The notes below the pieces were generated by a model. The model did not search any database. It was not told the DNA's origin and saw only the letters and a list, made by a program, of their open reading frames with translations. The translations under genes were made by a program, and so were the position numbers. This document shows, one piece after another, positions 1-5,243 of a stretch of DNA of 5,243 bases. Source of the DNA: DATNBT01 sp964579765 (GTDB taxonomy: Bacteria > Acidobacteriota > Vicinamibacteria > Vicinamibacterales > CAVVIG01). Within the stretch, counting starts at the first letter, position 1. Every line of letters starts with the position of its first letter. Location: NCBI GenBank assembly GCA_964579765.1, contig CAZOIK010000189.1, forward strand, positions 1 to 5,243, in the 5' to 3' direction.

Positions 1-192
1 GAGCGCGCCGACGCGGCACGTCGCGCCGAGCTCGCGCAGCGTCCGCTCGAGCAACGTCGTCTTGCCGGCGCCGGGGCTCGACACGAGGCTGGCGACGAAG
101 GTGCCGGCGCCGCCGAACCGCGCGCGCAGATCGCGCGCGAGCAGATCGTTCTTCTTCAGGATGCCTTCGCGGACGTCAACGATGCGGGGCAT
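1..192 (-). CDS. hypB: HypB, nickel-insertion GTPase (N-terminal part only)
   Basis: Partial gene: 64 codons from an ATG at 192, open at the window edge. HypB is the cytoplasmic GTPase that works with HypA to deliver nickel to the hydrogenase large-subunit precursor. The visible part has a short helix-like leader (REGILKKNDLLARDLRARF), then the P-loop SSPGAGKTTLLERTL at about residues 39-53, which is the family's Walker A motif. The first residues (MPRIVDVRE) show no histidine-rich nickel-storage stretch and no N-terminal CxxCGC nickel site, so this looks like the short form. The start is supported by GGAGG at 202-206, nine bases upstream, and by a 17-base overlap with the end of hypA, which suggests coupling. 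Switch regions and metal-binding cysteines would lie outside the window. The identity is clear from the P-loop context and position after hypA. Confidence 0.93.
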   Translation of the reverse strand, partial: MPRIVDVREGILKKNDLLARDLRARFGGAGTFVASLVSSPGAGKTTLLERTLRELGATCRVGAL

Positions 193-538
193 GGTCGGTG
201 ACCTCCAGCGCCGTGAGCTCGAGCTCGCGGCCGCTCACGATCTCGGGCGTCGGCTCGCCGCATTCCGGACAGCGCAGATGCTGCGTGCCCGCCAACGGAC
301 GCTCGGCGGCGCATTGCGGGCAGAAGACGACGACCGGCACGTCTTCGATGTCGAGGCGCGCGCCTTCGACGGCCGATCCCTGCGCGGCGACGTCGAAGCA
401 GAACGCCAGCGCGTCCTTCACGACGCCGGAGAACGGTCCGAGCCGCACGTACACCGCATCGACGCGGACGTCGCCGAGCGTGGCTGCCTTGTCGCAGGCC
501 GCCTCGACGAGGCTCATCGCCACGGAGAGTTCATGCAT
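176..538 (-). CDS. hypA: HypA, nickel metallochaperone for hydrogenase maturation
   Basis: Complete 120-residue protein, the usual length for HypA. It binds Ni and structural Zn, and hands nickel to the hydrogenase large subunit together with HypB in the cytoplasm. The start MHELSVAMSLVE is diagnostic: His2 of the MHE motif is the known nickel ligand. The zinc site is visible as CPQC (C73, C76) and CPEC (C90, C93), the two-CxxC zinc loop of the family. The gene starts 32 bases after the cytochrome c stop, the only intergenic gap in the operon. GGTGAGG at 549-555 lies ten bases upstream as a ribosome binding site. It ends inside the start of hypB. Being in the operon suggests a dedicated maturation set for this enzyme, although HypA proteins often serve several hydrogenases or urease. 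Confidence 0.96.
   Translation of the reverse strand: MHELSVAMSLVEAACDKAATLGDVRVDAVYVRLGPFSGVVKDALAFCFDVAAQGSAVEGARLDIEDVPVVVFCPQCAAERPLAGTQHLRCPECGEPTPEIVSGRELELTALEVTDHAPHR
202..206 (-). promoter_or_regulatory. Ribosome binding site of hypB
   Basis: GGAGG on the minus strand, nine bases before the hypB ATG at 192 and inside the 3' end of hypA. It decides the hypB start and shows that hypB is translated from within the upstream gene. Confidence 0.7.
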
Positions 539-548
539 CGGTCCGGCG

Positions 549-555
549 CCTCACC
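549..555 (-). promoter_or_regulatory. Ribosome binding site of hypA
   Basis: GGTGAGG on the minus strand, ten bases before the hypA ATG at 538, within the short gap after the cytochrome c stop. This junction is the only one in the operon without an overlap, so hypA probably depends on this site rather than on coupling. Confidence 0.5.
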
Positions 556-570
556 CGAGTCGAGCGTACG

Positions 571-981
571 TCATCTGCGTTCGCCGATCGACAGGACGTA
601 CGCCGTGAGATCCCAGGTGTCCTGTTCGCTCAAGCTCTTCCACTCCGGCATGGCCGTGCCCCTCAGACCTTCGCGGATGACGAAGAACACGCGGCGCGGC
701 GAGGCATCCCGCCGCCACGCGGGGTTCGTCAGATCGCGCGGCGGCTCGGCGAGTCCTTCGCTCCGCTCGCCGTGCCCGTCGCCGCGCTCGCCGTGGCAGA
801 GCGCGCAGTGATCGACGAAGAGGCGGCGCCCGCGGGCGCGTGCCGCCGCCGAGGCGAGCATGCCCGCCGGAACGTCGATCCGCCGGTATGCGGCCGGCAG
901 GTCGCGATCACCGCCCGAGCAGGCTGGCGACAGCCCCGCCGCGAGCAGCAGCGCGGCCGTCGCCACGCGCGTCTTCGACAT
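571..981 (-). CDS. Exported monohaem class I cytochrome c in the hydrogenase operon
   Basis: A 136-residue protein with an N-terminal export signal (MSKTR, then the hydrophobic stretch VATAALLLAAGL) and a cysteine at position 21 in LSPAC. A lipoprotein is possible, but Ser rather than Leu at -3 makes the lipobox imperfect. The single haem site is CALCH (C59, C62, H63) and the sixth ligand is probably Met111 in GTAMPEW. The C-terminal helix DTWDLTAYVLSI is typical of the small class I / cbb3-type cytochrome c fold. It should act outside the inner membrane, as an electron carrier between the hydrogenase or its cytochrome b and a downstream oxidase or reductase; that role is inferred from position. 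The ATG lies 74 bases inside the protease gene, and AGAAGG directly abuts it, so it has no well-spaced ribosome binding site and may rely on coupling. No later Met would keep the signal peptide. Confidence 0.87.
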   Translation of the reverse strand: MSKTRVATAALLLAAGLSPACSGGDRDLPAAYRRIDVPAGMLASAAARARGRRLFVDHCALCHGERGDGHGERSEGLAEPPRDLTNPAWRRDASPRRVFFVIREGLRGTAMPEWKSLSEQDTWDLTAYVLSIGERR

Positions 982-1468
982 CCTTCTGGCGAAACACGAA
1001 GCCCATTGCGCCCGCCTCGGCGACGATGCGGGCGACGAGCGCGGGCAATGACGGCCTCACGGCCGGTGAGACGCCGACGGCAAGCTCCATCGACGCCGGC
1101 ACGAGGCCGAGCAGCACGAGCCGCTGCGGGTAGCCGTCGAGCCAGCGCGCGCCGTCGAGCAGATCGGCGACGCCGACCTGGTGCGGCGACAGCCGGACCG
1201 CGACGGCCGGCGGCACCTCGTCGCCCTCGAGCCGCACCAGCGTCCCGGGCGCGGCGTCGGCCTTCACGGCATCGACGAGGATCACCGCGTCGGCGTCCTG
1301 CAGGTACGGCAGCAGCGACAGCCCGAGCGTGCCGCCGTCGAACACGCGTACGCCCTCGGGCGCCGCGAACTGCTCGTCGAGCATCGCCACGGCGGCGCTC
1401 CCGACGCCGTCGTCTTCGAGCAGCAGGTTGCCGAGGCCCAGGACGAGCAGCGGGATGCGGCTACTCAT
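908..1468 (-). CDS. hyaD: Hydrogenase maturation endopeptidase (HyaD/HybD family)
   Basis: A 186-residue cytoplasmic protease that removes the C-terminal peptide of the NiFe large subunit after nickel insertion. The N-terminal motif VLGLGNLLLEDDGVG (residues 9-23) is the family signature. By comparison with HybD (Glu16, Asp62, His93), the nickel-sensing residues are Asp20, Asp66 (in VILVDAV) and His96 (in SPHQVGV). Asp in place of Glu at the first position is a conservative change seen in relatives. The substrate is encoded two genes upstream, with an intact cleavage site. The ATG overlaps the cytochrome b stop by eight bases and has no obvious Shine-Dalgarno, so it is probably coupled to cytochrome b translation. 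The last roughly 25 residues (rich in Gly, Ala and Arg) share DNA with the start of cytochrome c. Length is close to E. coli HyaD, so the tail need not be spurious. Confidence 0.93.
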   Translation of the reverse strand: MSSRIPLLVLGLGNLLLEDDGVGSAAVAMLDEQFAAPEGVRVFDGGTLGLSLLPYLQDADAVILVDAVKADAAPGTLVRLEGDEVPPAVAVRLSPHQVGVADLLDGARWLDGYPQRLVLLGLVPASMELAVGVSPAVRPSLPALVARIVAEAGAMGFVFRQKDVEDARGDGRAAARGGAVASLLGR

Positions 1469-2189
1469 CGATCTGGTGCCGGCGGTTGACGAAGCGGTAG
1501 CCCGAGAACTCGAGATCTTCCTTCGGCACGAACTTGTAGCCGGAGAAGATCGACTCCATCGTCGCGTTTGCTTCGACGGTGGACATCAGCACGCTGCTGT
1601 AGACGTGATGCACGGCGAAGCCGAGCAGCAGCCACATCGTCGCGTGATGAACCCACCGCGCGATCTGCAGGCCGCCGATGAGCGGGGCCCACGACGTGAA
1701 CCAGCGCATCGCGGAGCCCGCGTCGGCGTTCGCGCCGCGCAGCATCAGGCCGGTCGCGATGGCGACGAAGTAGAGGCCGAACACGAGGACGTACGCGCCG
1801 CCCGCGAGCGGGTTGTGGCCGACGAACCCCGGCGGCTTTCTGAGCGCGAACAGGTAGAACTTCATCGTCGGCCAGAGACCGCGGCGGCGGTTCGCGTGCA
1901 CGGGAATGAACTTGTCCCAGTGCGCGTACTTGTTGCCGGTGAACATCCAGATTACGCGCGCGAGGACGGCGGCCGTGAACACGTAGGCCGTGTAGAAGTG
2001 GACCGTCTTCATCCAGCCCATCAAGAAGTGCGCGCGCGCCTCGCCGGTCGTCGTCATGAACGGATGGCCGATGTAGAGGCCGGTGACCGACAGGACGAGA
2101 ATCGACGCGGCGACGAGCCAGTGCGTGATGCGCACCGGCGCTTCCCAGACGTAGACGCGGACGATCTCGCCCGACGGCTGCGCGCTCAT
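1461..2189 (-). CDS. hyaC: Ni/Fe-hydrogenase b-type cytochrome subunit (membrane anchor)
   Basis: A 242-residue membrane protein of the HyaC/HupC family, which takes electrons from the small subunit and reduces quinone through two b haems. Four hydrophobic segments are visible, at about residues 22-40, 62-82, 130-150 and 176-198. Candidate haem ligands are His23 (RITHWL), His64 (KTVHFY) and the pairs His181/182 (WVHHATM) and His194/195 (AVHHVYS). The opening VYVWEAPVRITHW is characteristic of the family. The predicted cytoplasmic tail carries a duplicated heptad, FSGYKFV at 215-221 and FSGYRFV at 228-234. The ATG overlaps the large-subunit stop as ATGA, with GAAGG four bases upstream (2194-2198). 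It directly follows the large subunit, as in hyaABC and hupSLC operons, and shows the enzyme feeds the respiratory quinone pool rather than a soluble partner. Confidence 0.95.
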   Translation of the reverse strand: MSAQPSGEIVRVYVWEAPVRITHWLVAASILVLSVTGLYIGHPFMTTTGEARAHFLMGWMKTVHFYTAYVFTAAVLARVIWMFTGNKYAHWDKFIPVHANRRRGLWPTMKFYLFALRKPPGFVGHNPLAGGAYVLVFGLYFVAIATGLMLRGANADAGSAMRWFTSWAPLIGGLQIARWVHHATMWLLLGFAVHHVYSSVLMSTVEANATMESIFSGYKFVPKEDLEFSGYRFVNRRHQIDE

Positions 2190-3892
2190 ACGACCTTCAC
2201 CTGCGTGATCTCGCGTCCCGTCGCGTCGATCACGTGGACGCCGCACGCCATGCACGGATCGAACGAGTGGACGGTGCGGAGGATCTCGATCGGACGGTTC
2301 GGATCGGCGACCGGCGTGCCGATGAGCGCCTCTTCGTACGGCCCGCGGCGTCCCCTGGCGTCGCGCGGGCCGGCGTTCCACGTGCTCGGCACGATGCACT
2401 GGTAGTTCGCAATCAGGCCGTTCTGGATGTGCACCCAGTGGCTGAGCGCGCCGCGCGGCGCTTCGTGGAGGCCCGAGCCCATCGCGTCGGCGGGCCACGA
2501 CGCCGGCTCCCACTTCGAGTTGTCGTGAATGCGCAGATCGCCCGAGCCCATGTTCGCGGCGAGGGCATCGACCCACGTCTCCATCCGTTCGGCGATCACC
2601 TGCGTTTCGATGCCGCGGGCGGCGACGCGGCCGAGCGTGGAGAAGAGGGCCTCGGGCCCGACGTTCAGCGTCTTCAGCACCGCATCGACGAGCGGCTTCA
2701 CGCGCTGGTGACCGGACACGTACGCGACGAGCATGCGCGCGAGCGGCCCGACTTCCATCGGCTCGTCGGCGTAGCGCGGCGACTTGAGCCAGGAGTACTT
2801 CCTGTCGGTGTCGAGCCGCTCGTACGGCGGGTTCGGGCCGGTGTAGTTCGGGGCGGTCTCGCCTTGAAACGGATGCAGCGACGTCGCGTCGCCGCCCTGG
2901 TACGAGTACCACGAGTGCGTGATGTACTCGGCGACCTTCGTCGGATCGAACCGCTCCGTTTTCGAGATGTCGCGGCCGCGGATGATGCCCTGCGGCAGAT
3001 ACAGCGTCGGCGTCGGCCCGTCGTCTTCCGGGTACTCGCCGAAGACCATGTAGTTGCCGACGCCGCGCCCCTGCGCCGCCCAGTCCTTGTAGAAGGACGC
3101 GACCGCGAGGAGGTCCGGGATGTAGACGCGCTCGACGAAGTCGCGCGCCTTCTTCGTCAGCTGCTTCAGCTCGGCGATCGTGCCGGCGTTGAGCGCCGCC
3201 TGGCTGTTCGGATCGATCGGCGTCGCCATGCCGCCGACGAGGAAGCTCTGCAGATGCGGGTTCTTGCCGCCGAGCACGGCGTGCAGCTTGATGAACTCGC
3301 GCTGCCAGTCGAGCGCCTCGAGATAGTGCGCGACCGCCATCAGGTTCGCTTCGGGCGGCAGCTTGTACGCCGGATGGCCCCAGTACGCGTTGGCGAACGG
3401 CCCGAGCTGCCCGCGATCGACGAACGCCTTGACGCGATCGCGAACGCCCGCGAAGTACGTCGCGCTCGAGAGCGGCCAGTCCGAGATCGACTGGGCGAGC
3501 GACGAGGTCTTCGCCGGATCGGCCGACAGCGCCGACACGATGTCCACCCAGTCGAGCGCGTGCAGGTGATAGAAGTGGATGACGTGATCCTGGACGCACT
3601 GCGCGCCGATGATGAGGTTGCGCAGCAGCCGCGCGTTGGGCGGCGGCACGGCGCCGATCGCGCGCTCGACGGCGCGAATCGACGCAATCGCGTGGACGGT
3701 GGTGCACACGCCGCAGATGCGCTGCGTGAACGCCCACGCGTCGCGCGGGTCGCGGCCTTTGAGAATCAGCTCGATCCCGCGGAACATCGTGGACGACGAC
3801 CACGCGTCGCGGACCGCTCCGCCCTCGACTTCCGCTTCGATCCGAAGGTGCCCTTCGATCCGCGTCACCGGATCGACGACGACGCGGCTCAT
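2186..3892 (-). CDS. hyaB: [NiFe]-hydrogenase large (catalytic) subunit, group 1 type
   Basis: A 568-residue catalytic subunit that oxidises H2 at the NiFe(CN)2CO centre. All four metal-binding cysteines are present: RICGVCTTVH (C60, C63, H67) near the N-terminus and DPCMACGVH (C547, C550, H553) near the C-terminus. Other family marks are DPVTRIEGH with Glu13 at the start and EAPRGALSHW (Glu477, Arg480) before the second motif. The precursor ends 15 residues after His553, starting VIDATG, which is the peptide removed by the HyaD-type protease encoded downstream. The start at 3892 is chosen because MSRVVVDPVTRIEGH is the conserved N-terminus. It overlaps the small-subunit stop as ATGA, and AAGGAGG sits four bases upstream. 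It has no signal peptide, as expected: it is exported in complex with the Tat-targeted small subunit. Nothing in the sequence suggests damage. Confidence 0.98.
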   Translation of the reverse strand: MSRVVVDPVTRIEGHLRIEAEVEGGAVRDAWSSSTMFRGIELILKGRDPRDAWAFTQRICGVCTTVHAIASIRAVERAIGAVPPPNARLLRNLIIGAQCVQDHVIHFYHLHALDWVDIVSALSADPAKTSSLAQSISDWPLSSATYFAGVRDRVKAFVDRGQLGPFANAYWGHPAYKLPPEANLMAVAHYLEALDWQREFIKLHAVLGGKNPHLQSFLVGGMATPIDPNSQAALNAGTIAELKQLTKKARDFVERVYIPDLLAVASFYKDWAAQGRGVGNYMVFGEYPEDDGPTPTLYLPQGIIRGRDISKTERFDPTKVAEYITHSWYSYQGGDATSLHPFQGETAPNYTGPNPPYERLDTDRKYSWLKSPRYADEPMEVGPLARMLVAYVSGHQRVKPLVDAVLKTLNVGPEALFSTLGRVAARGIETQVIAERMETWVDALAANMGSGDLRIHDNSKWEPASWPADAMGSGLHEAPRGALSHWVHIQNGLIANYQCIVPSTWNAGPRDARGRRGPYEEALIGTPVADPNRPIEILRTVHSFDPCMACGVHVIDATGREITQVKVV

Positions 3893-5001
3893 GCGTCCTC
3901 CTTCTTCGCCTTCGGCGTGACCGGCTCGAGCGTGTCGCCGCGGCGCTTCATGATCTGAATCACGCCGTGCGCGGCGAACGCCGCGCCGACGCCGGCGACG
4001 GCGGCCACGCCGACGGTGTCGATGTTGGACGCCACGCCGAAGCCGGGCACGCCGGTCAGGTGCTGGTAGAACGGCGTCATGCGATCCCAGAAGTCCGGCT
4101 CGGCGCAGCCGATGCACGGATGCCCGCAGCCGATCGGCCAGTTCGTGCCGCCGTTCCAGAGGATGTCGGGGCAGTTCTGGAACGTCACCGGGCCCTTGCA
4201 GCCCATCTTGTAGAGGCAGTAGCCGTCGCGGTGGCCCTGGTCGCCCCACGCTTCGACGTACTGGCCGGCGTCGTAGTGCGCGCGCCGCTCGCACGCGTCG
4301 TGAATCGACGTGCCGTACGCGAACAGCGGCCTGCGCAGATGATCGAGGGCCGGCCAGGATTTGAACGTCATGTAGTGCACGAGCAGCGCGGTGAGGTTCT
4401 CGACGTTGGCGGGGCAGGCCGAGAGATTGATCAGGTTCTTCACGCCGGGCACCGCGTCGGCGACGCCCAGCGCGCTCGTCGGATTCGGAGCCGCCGCGGG
4501 AATGCCGCCGAATGCCGCGCAGGTGCCGATGGCGATTGTCGCCGCGGCGCCCGCGCACGCCTCGCGCGCGATGTCGAGGGCCGCGCGCCCGCCAATCGTG
4601 CAGTAGGCGCCGTTGGCGCCCGTCGGGATCGATCCCTCGATGACGACGATGTAGTGGCCGGCGCGCTGCCTGATCGCGTTGTCGCGATTCTGCTCGGCCT
4701 GGACGCCGGCCGCCGCCATGATCGTCTCGTGGTAGTCCACCGAGAGGATGTCGAGGAGGACCTCGGCGGCGGTGGGCCGGCTGGCGCGGAGGAACGACTC
4801 GGTGTTGCCCGCACAGTCCTGGAACTCGAGCCAGAGCAGGACGGGCTTCTCGGCGCGCTGCACCGCGGTTGCGATCTGCGCCGCGGCGGATTCCGGCAGC
4901 GCGAGCGCCGCGGCCATCGTCGCGCAGAACCCCATGAACTCCCGCCGTGAAACGCCGCGCCGTTCGAGCTCCGACGTCAGCCAGGCGTCATGCGCCGCCA
5001 T
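3889..5001 (-). CDS. hyaA: [NiFe]-hydrogenase small (Fe-S electron-transfer) subunit with Tat signal; atypical proximal-cluster motif
   Basis: A 370-residue precursor that carries electrons from the active site through three Fe-S clusters. The Tat signal is SRREFMGF (residues 18-25) plus a hydrophobic stretch to LPESAAAQ. The proximal site reads DCAGN: Cys63 is present but the usual second Cys is Asn66. The other two proximal ligands are Cys161 (IGTCAAFGG) and Cys196 (SACPAN). Distal ligands are His234, Cys237, Cys262 and Cys268. Medial ligands are Cys277, Cys296 and Cys299, with Pro289 kept, as in 3Fe-4S forms; an extra Cys292 lies in WPIGCGHPC. The two supernumerary cysteines of oxygen-tolerant six-Cys enzymes are absent (Gly65 and Gly166 there). 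A C-terminal helix (about 328-351) followed by a charged tail anchors it to the membrane. The ATG at 5001 has a perfect AAGGAGG and places the Tat motif normally. The HydDB subgroup was not determined. Confidence 0.97.
   Translation of the reverse strand: MAAHDAWLTSELERRGVSRREFMGFCATMAAALALPESAAAQIATAVQRAEKPVLLWLEFQDCAGNTESFLRASRPTAAEVLLDILSVDYHETIMAAAGVQAEQNRDNAIRQRAGHYIVVIEGSIPTGANGAYCTIGGRAALDIAREACAGAAATIAIGTCAAFGGIPAAAPNPTSALGVADAVPGVKNLINLSACPANVENLTALLVHYMTFKSWPALDHLRRPLFAYGTSIHDACERRAHYDAGQYVEAWGDQGHRDGYCLYKMGCKGPVTFQNCPDILWNGGTNWPIGCGHPCIGCAEPDFWDRMTPFYQHLTGVPGFGVASNIDTVGVAAVAGVGAAFAAHGVIQIMKRRGDTLEPVTPKAKKEDA
3897..3903 (-). promoter_or_regulatory. Ribosome binding site of the large subunit
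   Basis: AAGGAGG on the minus strand, four bases before the ATG at 3892 and inside the last codons of the small subunit. Together with the ATGA stop/start overlap it fixes the large-subunit start and indicates strong, coupled, probably equimolar translation of the two subunits. Confidence 0.8.
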
Positions 5002-5006
5002 GCGGG

Positions 5007-5013
5007 CCTCCTT
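5007..5013 (-). promoter_or_regulatory. Ribosome binding site of the small subunit
   Basis: AAGGAGG on the minus strand, five bases before the ATG at 5001. It decides between this start and an in-frame ATG at 5052 that would add 17 residues before the Tat signal: the upstream ATG has no comparable site. Confidence 0.85.
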
Positions 5014-5243
5014 GTTTGGGCAAATCGCGCCGCCGAGCATGCAAGAACGCATCCGCGCTGACGAGGCGATTTCACGGGCATTCGCGGCGAAGGGGTAACA
5101 GCCAGCGGGGAGAAACCCGCGGCGCTGTGGGAATTGTCCGCGCCCCGTTCCGCGGCGGCGCGGGGCGCCGGGGGGGGGGTGAGGGCGGGGGGTTGGGGTA
5201 AATCCCGCCGGCCCCGGGGAGCGTGTCGGCGGCGCAGGGGGCG
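5014..5243. other. Non-coding leader upstream of the hydrogenase operon
   Basis: About 230 bases with no convincing gene on either strand. The operon promoter would be expected here or just beyond the window edge. I could not find a convincing sigma-70 pair or a sigma-54 TGGC/TGC pair at correct spacing on the minus strand. The part nearest the gene (5014-5100) is less GC-rich than the rest. From about 5141 outward the sequence becomes very G/C-rich and low in complexity, with a run of ten Gs at 5170-5179. The far end may be a contig edge of poorer quality, which would also explain the lack of an upstream gene. Confidence 0.5.
5170..5198 (+). other. Clustered G-runs with G-quadruplex potential
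   Basis: Four plus-strand G-runs of 10, 3, 6 and 4 bases are separated by TGA, C and TT, fitting the usual G3+N1-7 quadruplex pattern. The G-rich strand is the template strand of the operon, starting about 170 bases upstream of the first start codon. It could be a real regulatory structure or an assembly or sequencing artefact at a contig end; the sequence alone cannot separate these. Confidence 0.4.

Noticed and set aside
62..811. 249-codon plus-strand open frame across hypA and cytochrome c
   Set aside because: No domain, low-complexity Arg/Ser-rich sequence, and opposite two genes with diagnostic motifs.
1329..2405. 358-codon plus-strand open frame across the cytochrome b and protease genes
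   Set aside because: Low-complexity composition (Arg, Glu, Ala, His) and opposite to two well-supported genes; a shadow frame.
2190..3803. In-frame N-terminal extension of cytochrome b (780-residue reading)
   Set aside because: The extra residues are shadow sequence of the large subunit. The family N-terminus starts at 2189, with an ATGA overlap and GAAGG upstream. It is not a fusion.
2234..3958. 574-codon open frame on the plus strand antisense to the large subunit
   Set aside because: It is Arg-, Val- and Asp-rich with no recognisable domain, and lies opposite a clear hydrogenase large subunit. In GC-rich DNA with GC-biased third positions, long antisense frames stay open by chance.
3893..4558. 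In-frame N-terminal extension of the large subunit
   Set aside because: The frame stays open upstream of 3892, but the extension is Arg-rich shadow sequence of the small subunit. The conserved hydrogenase N-terminus, ribosome binding site and ATGA overlap all point to 3892.
3967..4950. 327-codon plus-strand open frame antisense to the small subunit
   Set aside because: Arg/Ala/Val/Asp-rich composition with no motif, wholly opposite the small-subunit gene; a shadow frame.
5002..5052. Upstream ATG for the small subunit (17 more residues)
   Set aside because: It would push the Tat motif inward, includes unneeded cysteines and has no good ribosome binding site, whereas 5001 has AAGGAGG five bases away.
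5105..5120. GCGGG / CCCGC inverted repeat as a terminator or operator
   Set aside because: Only a five-base stem with a six-base loop and no U-tract; common by chance in such GC-rich sequence.
1..5243. CRISPR arrays, tRNA or rRNA genes, insertion sequences, attachment sites
   Set aside because: No regularly spaced repeats, tRNA-like arms, rRNA segments or transposase frames were seen on either strand.

Overview
The window holds most of a membrane-bound uptake [NiFe]-hydrogenase operon. Every real gene is on the minus strand, so the operon reads from right to left. The DNA is very GC-rich, roughly two thirds or more G+C by eye, with strong GC bias at third codon positions. Gene content and codon style suggest a high-GC soil or aquatic bacterium, for example Acidobacteriota, Myxococcota or a relative. 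That is inference: nothing here fixes the taxon.

Layout, in transcription order: a leader of about 240 bases with no gene (5002-5243, ending in low-complexity G-rich sequence); the Tat-exported small subunit (hyaA-like, 3889-5001); the large NiFe catalytic subunit (hyaB-like, 2186-3892); a four-helix cytochrome b (hyaC-like, 1461-2189); the large-subunit maturation endopeptidase (hyaD-like, 908-1468); an exported monohaem cytochrome c (571-981); hypA (176-538); and the start of hypB (1-192, running off the window). All junctions overlap (4, 4, 8, 74 and 17 bp) except cytochrome c to hypA, which has a 32-base gap. This indicates one polycistronic, translationally coupled unit.

Together the genes describe a periplasm-facing H2-oxidising enzyme. 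HypA and HypB (with other Hyp proteins presumably outside the window) insert nickel into the large subunit. HyaD removes its C-terminal tail. The folded heterodimer is exported by the Tat signal on the small subunit and held at the membrane by that subunit's C-terminal helix and the cytochrome b. Electrons pass through three Fe-S clusters to cytochrome b and the quinone pool, and possibly to the operon's own cytochrome c.

The most notable sequence features are in the small subunit. The second cysteine of the proximal-cluster CxxC motif is an asparagine (CAGN), and there is an extra cysteine beside the medial-cluster ligands. The two extra cysteines of the classical oxygen-tolerant six-Cys proximal cluster are absent. 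A cytochrome c gene between the protease and hypA, overlapping the protease by 74 bp, is the other unusual element. The rest is an ordinary hydrogenase operon.
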